Assembly (NCBI GenBank): GCA_903907865.1
Contig: CAIVPR010000002.1
Coordinates: forward strand, 1 to 41,182
Direction: 5' to 3'
Origin: an uncultured Acidobacteriia bacterium
Lineage (GTDB): Bacteria > Acidobacteriota > Terriglobia > Bryobacterales > Bryobacteraceae
DNA length: 41,182 nucleotides
Positions 32,556 to 40,986 of the stretch are shown one piece after another. Every line of letters begins with the position of its first letter. Positions within the stretch are counted from its first letter, which is position 1. The position numbers and the translations under genes were made by a program. Below the pieces are notes generated by a model, which saw only the letters and a program-made list of their open reading frames with translations, ran no database searches and was not told the DNA's origin.

Positions 32556-33815
32556 CTACGCGTAGATCCCCCGCAGCCGGATCGCCGCAGCCACCCGGTC
32601 CAAGGCCACCATGTAGGCCGCCGTCCGGTTGTCGACCTTGTGCCGTATACCGTATTCCGCCACGGCGTCGAAACTCCCCACCATGATCTCCTCCAGCCGA
32701 GAGTTCACCAAATCTTCGTTCCAGAAGTAGCCCTGCCGGTCCTGCACCCACTCGAAGTACGACACAGTCACCCCGCCGGCATTGGCGAGGATGTCAGGAA
32801 TCACGAAAACCCCCTTCTCAGCCAGAATGCCGTCCGCGATCGCGGTCGTGGGGCCGTTGGCACCTTCGCAGAGGATCTTGCAGTTCAACCGCGCCGCGTT
32901 CTTGGACGTAATCACGTTCTCGGTCGCCGCAGGCAGCAGTACGTCGCAATCGAGGAACATGGCCTCGGCCTTGTCCACATTCTCGCCACCCGCAAAATCC
33001 ACAATGGAGCCCGTCTTCTTGCGGTGCGCGGCCAACCCCTCAATGTCGAGACCCTCGTCGTTGTATACGGCCCCGTCGTACTCGATCAGCCCTGTGATCT
33101 TGAACCCGCGTTTGGTCATCAACTGCGCCGCCATCCCGCCGACGTTGCCGAAACCCTGGATCACAACGCGCGCGTCTTCGGGCCGGATGCCGAACTTCTT
33201 CAGCGCCTCCAAAGTGACGATCATGCAGCCGCGGCCGGTCGCTTCCTTCCGTCCGCGGGAACCTCCCAGCTCCATCGGTTTGCCGGTCACGACGGCTGTC
33301 GTAGCCTGGCCGACGTGCATGGAGTAGGTGTCCATGATCCAAGCCATCACTTGGTCGTTGGTGTTGACGTCGGGAGCCGGGATGTCCTTCTCCGGACCGA
33401 TCATCTCGATGATCCCGGCAGTATAGCGCCGCGTCAGCCGCTCCAACTCACCGGAGGACATGAGCGACGGCGTGCAAATCACCCCGCCCTTCGCGCCGCC
33501 GAACGGAATGTTCACCACGGCGCACTTCCACGTCATCCACGACGCCAGCGCGCGTACTTCGTCGAGCGTGACATCGGGCGCATAGCGGATGCCGCCTTTG
33601 CCTGGTCCGCGGGCGATGGAGTGTTGAACACGGTAGCCGGTGAAAACCTCCAGCCGACCGTCGTCCAACTGCACCGGAATGTGGACCGTGATTTCGCGCG
33701 CCGGGCTTTTCAGCACCTTGCGCATGCCGTCATCCAAGCCCAACTTCGCAGCGGCGTTCTCGAAACGCGCCTCAGCCGACAACCACGGGTTGTGTTCCTG
33801 ATCGGGAGATACCAT
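32556..33815 (-). CDS. Glutamate dehydrogenase (Glu/Leu/Phe/Val dehydrogenase family)
   Basis: Enzyme of 419 residues converting glutamate to 2-oxoglutarate and ammonia, or the reverse, with NAD(P). AGAGGT precedes the ATG. The substrate domain has [20 protein letters not shown], Lys97 in [16 protein letters not shown], and Lys109 in GGAKGGV. The Rossmann fold has GFGNVGG (221-227). SNEFNEDL-type end motifs are replaced by [16 protein letters not shown]. Substrate specificity within the family cannot be proved from sequence, but Glu is most likely. It lies 16 bp downstream of the S41 protease gene, so they are probably co-transcribed. Confidence 0.93.
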   Translation of the reverse strand: MVSPDQEHNPWLSAEARFENAAAKLGLDDGMRKVLKSPAREITVHIPVQLDDGRLEVFTGYRVQHSIARGPGKGGIRYAPDVTLDEVRALASWMTWKCAVVNIPFGGAKGGVICTPSLMSSGELERLTRRYTAGIIEMIGPEKDIPAPDVNTNDQVMAWIMDTYSMHVGQATTAVVTGKPMELGGSRGRKEATGRGCMIVTLEALKKFGIRPEDARVVIQGFGNVGGMAAQLMTKRGFKITGLIEYDGAVYNDEGLDIEGLAAHRKKTGSIVDFAGGENVDKAEAMFLDCDVLLPAATENVITSKNAARLNCKILCEGANGPTTAIADGILAEKGVFVIPDILANAGGVTVSYFEWVQDRQGYFWNEDLVNSRLEEIMVGSFDAVAEYGIRHKVDNRTAAYMVALDRVAAAIRLRGIYA

Positions 33816-33831
33816 TTAACCTCTGTGGGTA

Positions 33832-35334
33832 TTATGACCCGGATTTGAGAATTGATTCCAGCGCACGCTGGATGGGTGGGTCAATCCGTGCCTCGACCTC
33901 GTCGCCCTTTTCAACCCCCAGCCCCAAGTTGTAGATTTCATTGAGCAGGCGGGTGGAGATGAACTCCGAGTTGCGGGACCATTCGAGCAACGACGGCTGC
34001 ACTTGTCGGTCTCCCAGCCACGCCCGGAACTGGTCCAGAACCTCCGGAGGCAGTTCAAAGCCGGGCTCGATTTTACGTCCCCGCACGTACTCTGCCGCGA
34101 ACTGGGTGAACGAGGCGGTGCCTTCGAGGACGGTCCGGAAGCGGTCCATGTCGAGGGGAAGCGCCGGGATGTCGGGCACAATGCCACCGCCACCGGGGAC
34201 CGGACGGCCAGCATCGGTCTTGAAATCGGTGCGCTCGTTGGGGTGCGCCGCCGTTTCGCCGAGCGCGAAATCGGATGCCTTGAACGCCTTCTGGATCGAC
34301 CGCCCGCTCGGAATGTAGTAGAGGGCCGTGGTCAGGGCGAGTCCCGTGCCTTCCGAAAGTGGGAAAACGCTCTGCACCAACCCCTTGCCGAAGGTGGGCT
34401 CCCCGACGATGGTGGCGCGGTCGTGGTCCTGCAGCGCGCCCGACACGATTTCGGAGGCCGAGGCGGTCTTGGCGTTCACGATGATCGCGACGGGGAATTG
34501 GTAAGGCTTGTTGTCGGCGGGCACGCGCTCAATCTTTTCGGGCACGTTGCGCCCGTGGATCGACAGCACCGCTTGGCCGGACTTGAGGAAGTACGACGCC
34601 ATCTGCACCGCCGCCGTCATCAGGCCACCGGGGTTGTTGCGCAGGTCGATGACGAGGCCCTTCAACTCGTAGCCGCCGAGCTTGGTGATCGCCTCGCGTG
34701 TCTGTACGGCGGTCTTTTCCTCGAAGCTGGCGACGCGGATGTAGCCGATACCTGGTTTCAATAGGAACGCCCGCTCAACGCTCGACGACTGCATTTCCTC
34801 CGGCACCAAGGTCAGTTCGGCGAGCCGAACGTTGCCGGGGTGGCGGACGACGAGGTGCGCGGGTTTCTGCTTGGATTCGTTGAGCAGTTCCACGATCTGT
34901 TCGCCTTCGAGCCGGTCGAGCCGGTAGTTGTTGACGGCGAGGATCTCGTCACCCGGCATGAGCCCGGCCTTGGTGGAGGGCGTGTTGGGCAACGTTTGCA
35001 GGATCATGACGCGCCCCGGAAGGATCGACACAACCGTGCCGAAGCCCTTGCGGGTGGACGACTCCATCTGCTTGAGTTGTCCGTACTGGCTTGGGTCGAA
35101 GAAGACCGAGTGGGGGTCGAGGTGGCGCAGCAGGCCGGGGATGGCCCCGGCGTAGAATGCGGGCTCGGTGTCGATGGGCTCGGCCGAGTAGGTTTCCATG
35201 ATGCGCAGTGCGTCGACCATGCGCTTCATCATCTGCTCGTCGGAGTCCTTGGGGGTGTCGGCGGCGAAGAGGGTGCCCGCAAGGAATCCGACGGTGAGCA
35301 GCGCGGCTCGAATGTGTTTGAGGACCCCGGTCAT
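33832..35334 (-). CDS. S41 family carboxyl-terminal processing protease
   Basis: Secreted protease of 500 residues with a signal peptide (MTGVLKHIRAALLTVGFLAG). A PDZ domain (about 90-170; STRKGFGTVVSILPGRVMIL and PSTKAGLMPGDEILAVN) precedes the tail-specific protease domain. The catalytic Ser lies in T290-A-S-A-S-E295 and the Lys at K317 in T-F-G-K317-G. LVIDLRNNPGGLMTAAVQMA is the family signature. A Gly-Pro hinge (PVPGGGGIVPDIPALPL) leads to about 110 C-terminal helical residues. It cleaves proteins at exposed C-termini; targets are unknown. It lies 27 bp after purH on the same strand. Confidence 0.93.
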   Translation of the reverse strand: MTGVLKHIRAALLTVGFLAGTLFAADTPKDSDEQMMKRMVDALRIMETYSAEPIDTEPAFYAGAIPGLLRHLDPHSVFFDPSQYGQLKQMESSTRKGFGTVVSILPGRVMILQTLPNTPSTKAGLMPGDEILAVNNYRLDRLEGEQIVELLNESKQKPAHLVVRHPGNVRLAELTLVPEEMQSSSVERAFLLKPGIGYIRVASFEEKTAVQTREAITKLGGYELKGLVIDLRNNPGGLMTAAVQMASYFLKSGQAVLSIHGRNVPEKIERVPADNKPYQFPVAIIVNAKTASASEIVSGALQDHDRATIVGEPTFGKGLVQSVFPLSEGTGLALTTALYYIPSGRSIQKAFKASDFALGETAAHPNERTDFKTDAGRPVPGGGGIVPDIPALPLDMDRFRTVLEGTASFTQFAAEYVRGRKIEPGFELPPEVLDQFRAWLGDRQVQPSLLEWSRNSEFISTRLLNEIYNLGLGVEKGDEVEARIDPPIQRALESILKSGS

Positions 35335-35361
35335 CTGGGTCCATTATCGCGCGCTGGGAGT

Positions 35362-36894
35362 TTAGTGGCGGAAGTGGCGGACGCCGGTGAAGACCATCGC
35401 GACGCCGAGACGGTCGGCCGCGGCGATGACGTCGGGGTCCTTGACGGAGCCGCCGGGTTGGATGAAGGCGGTCGCGCCGTGCTTCACGGCCTGTACGAGG
35501 CCGTCTGGGAACGGGAAGAATGCATCCGAGGCGACGACGCTGCCCGGAACCGGCAGGTGCGCCTTCATGGCCGCAATATTGACGGAATCGACGCGGCTCA
35601 TCTGGCCCGCGCCCACAGCCACGGTCTGGCCGGCGCGGGTGTAGACGATGGCGTTCGACTTCACGTGCTTGACCACCTTCCAGCCGAATTCGAGGGCGAT
35701 CCACTCCTCGGCGGTGGGCTGGCGCTGGGTCTTGACCTCGACCTTGGAGCGGTCGAAACCTTCGAGGTCCGCCGTCTGGGCGAGGAAGCCGCCCGAAATG
35801 CTCTTCACCACCACAGGCTCGACCACGTTGACTACCTTGACCAGGCGCAGGTTCTTCTTGGCCTTGAGGACGGCGAGGGCTGCGTCGGTGTAGGACGGGG
35901 CGGCGATGGCCTCGACGAAGAGTTTCGACATTTCGACAGCTGTCTCCTCGTCGACTTCGCGGTTCAGGCCGATCACGCCACCGAAGGCGGAAACGGGGTC
36001 GCACTCCAGTGCTTTTCGGTACGCGTCGGCGAGGGTGGCCTGTTCGGCGCAACCAGCGGGGTTGGTGTGCTTGATGATGGCGGCGGCGGGGCCGGAGAAT
36101 TCGCCGACCAACTGCCAGCATGCGTCGAGGTCGACCAGGTTGTTGTACGAAAGCTCCTTGCCGTGGAGCTGCTCGGCACCGGCGATGCCCGTGCTGCCTG
36201 CGGCGTAGAGCGCGGCCTGCTGGTGCGGATTCTCGCCGTAGCGGAGGGAGGCGCGGCGGGGAACGCGGATGTCGAGGGTCGGACGCAGGGTTTCGGAGGG
36301 CACCACGGGCTCGTCGGGCTGGATTTCAGCGAGGCGGGCGGAGATGGCGCGGTCGTAGTTCGCCGTGGTGTCGAAGGCGCGCTGGGCGAGCCCCCACTTG
36401 GTGGCGCGGGAAAGAGCCCCGTCGGCTTGGAGTTCGGCGAGCACGGGGGCGTAGTCCTCGGCGGCGGTTACGATGGCGACGTCCTGCCAGTTCTTGGCGG
36501 CCGAGCGGATCATGGTGGGTCCGCCGATGTCGATGTTCTCGACCAATTCCTGGAAGGTGGCTCCGGGCTTGGCGGCGACCTTCTCGAACTGGTAGAGGTT
36601 GACCACGACCATGTCGATGGGCGAAATGCCATGTTCGGCAAGGGAGGCCATGTGCTCGGCGTTACCTCGGATGGCGAGGATGGCGCCGGTGATCTTCGGG
36701 TGCATGGTTTTCACGCGCCCGTCAAGCATTTCGGGGAAGTTGGTGACTTCGGCGACGTCGCGGACGGGGATGCCGGAGTCGCGGAGGAGGCGGGCGGTGC
36801 CGCCAGTGGAGATGAGTTCGGCCCCGAGAGCGGCGAGGCCGCGCGCGAAGTCGGCAACACCGGTTTTGTCGGTGACGCTGAGGAGGACTTTCAT
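35362..36894 (-). CDS. Bifunctional AICAR formyltransferase/IMP cyclohydrolase
   Basis: Enzyme of 510 residues catalysing the last two steps of IMP synthesis. The N-terminal MGS-like cyclohydrolase domain (about 1-150) has VLLSVTDKTGVADFARGLAA and RVKTMHPKITGAILAIRGN. The last phrase is an unusual form of the common KT.HP.IHGG motif. The AICAR formyltransferase domain has LRYGENPHQQAALY, KHTNPAGCA, and SDAFFPFPDGL. The length is normal. It is likely first in an operon with the S41 protease and gdhA. A palindromic direct-repeat element lies 50-80 bp upstream of the start. Confidence 0.95.
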   Translation of the reverse strand: MKVLLSVTDKTGVADFARGLAALGAELISTGGTARLLRDSGIPVRDVAEVTNFPEMLDGRVKTMHPKITGAILAIRGNAEHMASLAEHGISPIDMVVVNLYQFEKVAAKPGATFQELVENIDIGGPTMIRSAAKNWQDVAIVTAAEDYAPVLAELQADGALSRATKWGLAQRAFDTTANYDRAISARLAEIQPDEPVVPSETLRPTLDIRVPRRASLRYGENPHQQAALYAAGSTGIAGAEQLHGKELSYNNLVDLDACWQLVGEFSGPAAAIIKHTNPAGCAEQATLADAYRKALECDPVSAFGGVIGLNREVDEETAVEMSKLFVEAIAAPSYTDAALAVLKAKKNLRLVKVVNVVEPVVVKSISGGFLAQTADLEGFDRSKVEVKTQRQPTAEEWIALEFGWKVVKHVKSNAIVYTRAGQTVAVGAGQMSRVDSVNIAAMKAHLPVPGSVVASDAFFPFPDGLVQAVKHGATAFIQPGGSVKDPDVIAAADRLGVAMVFTGVRHFRH

Positions 36895-36940
36895 AGTGGG
36901 GAAAGTATTAGGTTAGCAACCGGGGGGCTGGGGGTCCGGC

Positions 36941-36974
36941 AACAGATCTGTTGTACAACAAATCTGTTGTACAA
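36941..36974. promoter_or_regulatory. Tandem TTGTACAA palindromes, 16-bp period
   Basis: ATCTGTTGTACAA occurs at 36946-36958 and again at 36962-36974. The first copy is embedded in the palindromes AACAGATCTGTT (36941-36952) and TGTTGTACAACA (36949-36960). A degraded third unit follows (ATTCTTGTTGT). The 16-bp spacing and symmetry look like a multi-site operator. It lies 47 bp before purH and upstream of the MNT remnant, so it may control purH or be left from the lost gene. Confidence 0.55.
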
Positions 36975-37074
36975 AATTCTTGTTGTGGAGTGCGGCTGGG
37001 GCAAATCGGCTCCCGCGGAACCGGTACCATGGAATCGATATGCCTCAGACTGCCTTGGGCGTTCCGCCAACCTT

Positions 37075-37262
37075 GCCGTCCCGGCATTCGACCGGGACTC
37101 GACTTCTTCGGCATGGCGGACGAGCTGGAATCCATGCTCGGCTGCAAGGTGGATTTGCTTACCCGCAGGTCGGTGGAGCAAGACCGCAACACAATGCGAC
37201 GCCGCTTGATCCTGGAGGGGACGCAGGAGGTCTATGTGGACAGGCAATCTGATTCGCGCTAA
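37075..37262 (+). pseudogene. C-terminal remnant of an MNT nucleotidyltransferase
   Basis: The plus-strand frame ending at a TAA (37260-37262) reads IRPGLDFFGMADELESMLG followed by CKVDLLTRRSVEQDRN and IRRR-like RRRLILEGTQEVYV. This matches the end of minimal nucleotidyltransferases (the MntA-type partner of HEPN toxins), where GLDFF-MADELE-LLG-KVDLVT is typical. The catalytic GSxxR and DxD start is absent; upstream codons are unlike the family. A start at 37029 or 37113 could allow a short protein, but loss of the catalytic half makes a dead remnant the best reading. Confidence 0.6.
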
Positions 37263-37266
37263 ACCA

Positions 37267-37280
37267 CTACAAACTTGTAG
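37267..37280. repeat. CTACAA-AC-TTGTAG inverted repeat
   Basis: A perfect six-pair inverted repeat with a two-base spacer lies between the end of the MNT remnant and the hemA stop codon. The short loop makes a DNA-binding site more likely than a terminator. It echoes the TTGTACAA palindromes 300 bp away. Confidence 0.4.
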
Positions 37281-37285
37281 CGGAA

Positions 37286-38545
37286 TCAAGCCTGCAGATG
37301 GAAAACCTTGCGGATCAGTTCCACCGCCTGGCTCCCGTCGGGCTGTCCCGCGTTCCGCCGCAGTTCTGAAATCGGCCCGTGCGCGATCTTGTTGATGATT
37401 GATTTCGTCAGCGCCTCGACGGCCTGCACCTGCTCCGGTGTCAACCCCGGCATCCGGCGCAGCGCCTTCGCCACCTCTGCCGCCCGGATTTCCTCGAGCT
37501 GGCCCTGCAGACTGACGATGGTCGGCGTCACCTCCTCCAGCTTCAGCCGCGTCAGGATCTGGTCGAGTTCCTTGAGGACAATCGCCTCGGCCGCCTGCGC
37601 CTGCTTGGATCGCTCCTGGATGTTGGCGTTGACCACGCCCTCGAGGTCGTCGACGTCGTAGAGGAAGACGCCGTCGAGATCGTTCACCGCCGGGTCAATG
37701 TTGCGGGGCACGGCGATGTCGATCAGGAACATCGGCCGGTTGCGGCGGAGGGCGATCGCCCGCTGCATGTTGTCGCGGTTTAGGATGTAGTGCTGAGCCC
37801 CGCTCGACGCGATCACGATGTCCACCTCATGGAGCATCGAGGTGAAACTCGTGTAGTCCACGGCGCGCCCGTTGAACACCGCCGCCATCTGCACCGCGCG
37901 CTCATGGGTGCGGTTCGTGACCAAGATCTTACTCGCCCCCGACCGGTGCAGATGCTTGGCCGCAAGCTCCCCCATTTTTCCAGAACCGATGATTAGCACC
38001 GTCTGCCCCTTTAGCGAGCCGAAGATGCGGCGGGCGAGTTCCACCGCCGCGTAGCTGACGGAAACCGCCATTTGGCCGATTCCGGTCTCCGTCCGCACCC
38101 GCTTGGCGACGTTGAACGCACGGGTGACCACCGTTTCCAGCAATCCGCCGACCGTGCCCTCGGACTTCGCCACCGCGTAGGCCGCCTTCAACTGGCCGAG
38201 AATCTGGGGCTCGCCGACCACCATCGAATCGAGGCTCGCAGCCACCCGGAACATGTGGTGGATGGCCTCCTTCGATTCCAGCCGGTACAGATGCCCTTCG
38301 AACGCGTTGGCCGACCCTTGCCAATTCCTCAGGAAGCCGTCAAAGATATCGTTCGGCTGAACCGGTTCCGGCACTGAAAACGCCATCTCGACGCGGTTGC
38401 AGGTGGAAAGGACCATAGCCTCCGTAGCGCCGAGCTTCTGCAATTCCTGCAGCGCCTTCGGCAACGAGGCTTCCGCAATGGCGAACTTTTCGCGCAGATG
38501 GACCGGCGCGGTTTTGTGGCTCAACCCGGCGACGAACAACTTCAC
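37286..38545 (-). CDS. Glutamyl-tRNA reductase
   Basis: Enzyme of about 419 residues reducing glutamyl-tRNA to glutamate-1-semialdehyde, the first step of tetrapyrrole synthesis. The GTG start at 38545 (KLFVAGLSHKTAPVHLREKF) overlaps the stop of the upstream gene as GTGA. Motifs are nucleophile Cys49 in L-S-T-C49-N-R-V-E, VVGEPQILGQLKAAYAVA, NADPH site VLIIGSGKMGELAAKHL, and the dimerisation helices at the C-terminus. The upstream continuation of the open frame is the other gene in a different reading frame. Other hem genes are not nearby downstream. Confidence 0.95.
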   Translation of the reverse strand: MKLFVAGLSHKTAPVHLREKFAIAEASLPKALQELQKLGATEAMVLSTCNRVEMAFSVPEPVQPNDIFDGFLRNWQGSANAFEGHLYRLESKEAIHHMFRVAASLDSMVVGEPQILGQLKAAYAVAKSEGTVGGLLETVVTRAFNVAKRVRTETGIGQMAVSVSYAAVELARRIFGSLKGQTVLIIGSGKMGELAAKHLHRSGASKILVTNRTHERAVQMAAVFNGRAVDYTSFTSMLHEVDIVIASSGAQHYILNRDNMQRAIALRRNRPMFLIDIAVPRNIDPAVNDLDGVFLYDVDDLEGVVNANIQERSKQAQAAEAIVLKELDQILTRLKLEEVTPTIVSLQGQLEEIRAAEVAKALRRMPGLTPEQVQAVEALTKSIINKIAHGPISELRRNAGQPDGSQAVELIRKVFHLQA

Positions 38546-39375
38546 GGAAGCAGCCGCCTTTGCAGTTGGGCGTGGGCGATCCAAGTCACCAGGCAGCACG
38601 TCAGGGCAATGATCGAAAGGATGGCGGTTTTGCGTCCGCGCCAGCCTGCCGATACGCGGAAGAACACCAGCGCCAGGTAGACAGCCCAAGTCACGAACGC
38701 GATCAGGACGCTGCCGTTGCCGATCCACTTGGTGCCGGTTTCCACGAATGCCCAGATGATGCCGAGCACTAGGCCGACGGTGATGAAGAGGAAGCCGATG
38801 CCGAGGGATTTCGAGATCAGGTCGTCCAGGACCCCCAGCGGCGGCAATACACGGAACAAGGATGGCCGGTTCGGGGCGGGCTTGTTCTTGCGCTTCAATT
38901 GGCGTTCCTGCATCAGGTAGACCACCGACGCGCTTGCAGTGAACAGCAACGCCGCGTAGCCGAGCAGCGACGCGACCACATGTACCGCCAGCGCCGTGCT
39001 CCGCACCACCGAATTCGACCACGGCGAAACCGGGTTGCGCAGGGCTCCCACCAGCGTCATTACGAAGACCAGCGGGAAGATGAAGACGCTGAGGCTGGCG
39101 GCGTTGTAGCGATAGTGGATTGCGAGGAACACCACGGTCACGATCCAGCCAAGGAACGACATGGTTTCGAAGATGTCGTTGACAGGCAGGCGACCCTGCG
39201 CCATCCCCATTTCGACGATCGCGACCAGTTGGAATACCGCGCCGAGGGCGAAAGCCGTAAGCGCCACACGGAACAGGGCTTCGCGGCGGCGGATGACCGT
39301 GATGATCGCGTCGAGGAGGCCGAACGAGTAGAGTCCGGCTGCGACGCGGAGCCAAAGGATGCCGGATTCGCCCAT
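38542..39375 (-). CDS. HemX/CcsA-type cytochrome c assembly membrane protein
   Basis: Membrane protein of 277 residues with about eight transmembrane helices (LVAIVEMGMAQGR; LAVHVVASLLGYAALLFTAS; IGFLFITVGLVLGIIWAFVE). It has the CcsA/HemX fold, but the tryptophan-rich WWD heme-handling motif of CcsA is absent; the matching loop reads FVETGTKWIGNGSV. A HemX-like role beside hemA, possibly controlling reductase amount, fits better than cytochrome c synthase. Its stop overlaps the hemA GTG, so the pair is translated together. No clear ribosome-binding site precedes its ATG. Confidence 0.85.
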   Translation of the reverse strand: MGESGILWLRVAAGLYSFGLLDAIITVIRRREALFRVALTAFALGAVFQLVAIVEMGMAQGRLPVNDIFETMSFLGWIVTVVFLAIHYRYNAASLSVFIFPLVFVMTLVGALRNPVSPWSNSVVRSTALAVHVVASLLGYAALLFTASASVVYLMQERQLKRKNKPAPNRPSLFRVLPPLGVLDDLISKSLGIGFLFITVGLVLGIIWAFVETGTKWIGNGSVLIAFVTWAVYLALVFFRVSAGWRGRKTAILSIIALTCCLVTWIAHAQLQRRLLP

Positions 39376-39654
39376 CTGTTACAAGTATAGGGCTGTCGAC
39401 ACCCTACGGCGACCGGCCGCCATCCCTTCGAAACATTGCGCAGCACGACTCCTACGAGATCCTCACGCCCATCGGGCTTGTGCCGCACCCGCTCATCGGG
39501 TCGGTGTGGGCGGCCACTCCAAGTGGCAAACCGTCCAAGTCGCTGGCAACCGTGATTTCACGCGGGCTGCCGTCCGGATTCGCATCGGATGAGGGACCCG
39601 CCACGATATTCCGCAAGTAGGTTGGCAGACGATGCAACCGAGGAACGGGAAGGG
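39376..39654. other. Intergenic gap without an identified gene
   Basis: This 279-bp gap separates the HemX-like start and the PEP-CTERM stop. An open plus-strand stretch without a clear start includes GLVPHPLIGSVWAATPSGKP and ends at a TAG near 39620; an antisense frame overlaps it. Neither has a ribosome-binding site or family match. It may be a gene remnant or chance. Confidence 0.35.
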
Positions 39655-40665
39655 TCAGGCCCGGCGACGGAGTTTGGCGACGCCCGCCAAACCGGCGGCG
39701 GCGATTCCGAGCGTCCAGGTGGCAGGTTCCGGGACGACGGGGTTGGAGTAGTCGAAGCCGCCGGCCGAAGAATAGGTGACGCCGTTCACCACCTGGCCGT
39801 TCTGGGTCACATAGGCGCCGAGGTAGCTGATGGTGTGGCTGAAATCGACCGAAGTGCTGTTTAGCGTATTGCCGCCGCCGGAGGCGTTCTCACCCGCGAT
39901 GAGATTGGCCCAGATGCCGATTTCGATGGGGGAGGCCGATACCAGTGGGAAGACGAAGGTTACGATCTCTGTCGCGTTGTAATTGGGAAAGTCTGTGTTC
40001 GTGCCGTCGTCGTAGACGCCGCGGGCGATCATCATGGAGTCGAACGAGAACCCTATGCCCGGGTTATGGGTATTGTTGAGCGAAAGGAACTCCGTATAGG
40101 CCGCGGCATTGCCGCCGTAGGGGTTCATTACAAAGTGGTTCATGTAGGCTGCCACTTCGAACATGCCCCGCGCGCCCGCGCCGGACGCGGACATTGTGCC
40201 GTCGAACTGGAACTCCAGGTGAAGCAGTCCGTTCGAGAGCGTAACGTTGGGCGAGTTGACCGTGATCGAGTCGTTGAATCCGGCATCGGCGATGGCACCT
40301 GCAAAGGTGGTGATGGCAGCACCGCTGTTGGTGGCGGAGATGTGGATTTGACCGAGCGCGGCGGTGGCAGAGGCGCTGTTGGAGAACGGCGTACCTTGGT
40401 AGCTGCCGGAATTGCTGGCCGACTGGGAGACGGTGCCGCTTGCAACCGCCTGATTGTTGCAGGTGACGAACTGGTCCGTGGCACCGCCGAGCGACGTGGC
40501 CCCAGGCGTGGGAAGACCCGAAAACGCCTGGCTGCCCGCGCAGGCGTTCACCATGGCGCCGCCGTCGACGATCGACGACTGACTGATGTACCCGCCGCGG
40601 GCGACGGGCGCGAGAAGCGATCCGGCGAGGATCGAGATTGAGACAAGATGACTGTGGGTGCGCAA
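39655..40665 (-). CDS. PEP-CTERM sorted secreted protein
   Basis: Protein of about 336 residues. A longer open frame begins at 40704, but a strong GGAGG with a five-base spacer selects the TTG at 40665, giving the signal peptide RTHSHLVSISILAGSLLAPV. The mature part is Ser/Ala/Asn-rich beta sequence (SQSASNSGSYQGTPFSNSAS). The C-terminus is a complete PEP-CTERM tail: PEPATWTLGIAAAGLAGVA followed by KLRRRA. It would be anchored and processed by an exosortase encoded elsewhere. Function is unknown. Confidence 0.85.
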   Translation of the reverse strand: MRTHSHLVSISILAGSLLAPVARGGYISQSSIVDGGAMVNACAGSQAFSGLPTPGATSLGGATDQFVTCNNQAVASGTVSQSASNSGSYQGTPFSNSASATAALGQIHISATNSGAAITTFAGAIADAGFNDSITVNSPNVTLSNGLLHLEFQFDGTMSASGAGARGMFEVAAYMNHFVMNPYGGNAAAYTEFLSLNNTHNPGIGFSFDSMMIARGVYDDGTNTDFPNYNATEIVTFVFPLVSASPIEIGIWANLIAGENASGGGNTLNSTSVDFSHTISYLGAYVTQNGQVVNGVTYSSAGGFDYSNPVVPEPATWTLGIAAAGLAGVAKLRRRA

Positions 40666-40986
40666 AATATCCTCCTTGTTGCCGGGCGGCGACACAAGCC
40701 ACACCGACGTTCTAGCTTTGCTAACGGAAACAGCTGACAGAATCGATCACGTCCTGCCGGTTTTTTTTGGGGCGACGGCGGAGTCACCCATGGCAACAGG
40801 CCGCAGACAAACCAGAACGTCCTGCGTGATCGGCGAGATTCACGGGACGCACGGTTCAGGTCACCCGGCGGGAATCCGCCTGGCATCCATCGGCCAGCCG
40901 CTGTGGGTTGGGCGCACTACTCCTGGTCCGGGGTTAAGTGGTTGAAAATGCTGGGGTGGAAATGTTGATCTGGGTTGTGACTGGGG
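40666..40986. other. Leader region of the PEP-CTERM gene
   Basis: This 321-bp gap between two minus-strand genes holds no gene. On the minus strand it includes an A8 run (near 40762-40769), the hairpin TAGC-AAA-GCTA, and a distant 8-bp inverted pair CGATCACG (40744-40751) / CGTGATCG (40825-40832). These suggest a structured 5' leader, but no riboswitch family could be confirmed. Confidence 0.35.
40671..40675 (-). promoter_or_regulatory. Ribosome-binding site selecting a TTG start
   Basis: GGAGG lies five bases before the TTG at 40665. No comparable site precedes the upstream in-frame start, so the TTG is preferred for the PEP-CTERM protein. Confidence 0.65.

Larger units (their letters stand above)
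36895..37285. other. Intergenic gap with palindromic repeats and an MNT remnant
   Basis: This 391-bp gap lies between the purH start and the hemA stop. It holds a set of overlapping palindromes (36941-36974), the remnant of an MNT-type nucleotidyltransferase (37075-37262, plus strand) and a small inverted repeat (37267-37280). Base composition also changes across the gap, from G-rich to C-rich on the plus strand. No intact gene is present. Confidence 0.55.

Noticed and set aside
34840-37209. A very long plus-strand open frame (about 790 codons), Gly/Val/Asp-rich
   Set aside because: It lies wholly antisense to purH and the S41 protease, which have full motifs. Its composition is what GC-rich antisense frames give, with no domain or signal peptide.
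38546-39355. Upstream extension of the hemA frame
   Set aside because: It reads through the HemX-like gene in another frame and is Arg/Pro-rich noise; the GTG at 38545 matches the family start.
39452-39637. A 61-codon minus-strand frame in the HemX/PEP-CTERM gap
   Set aside because: No ribosome-binding site, no homology recognised, and an overlapping plus-strand frame looks equally open.
40700-40760. A c-di-GMP (GEMM) riboswitch-like AGCAAAGCTA on the minus strand upstream of the PEP-CTERM gene
   Set aside because: Only the second conserved half is suggested. The matching GCAAACC half and tetraloop receptor are not visible. A covariance-model search (GEMM-I/II) would decide.
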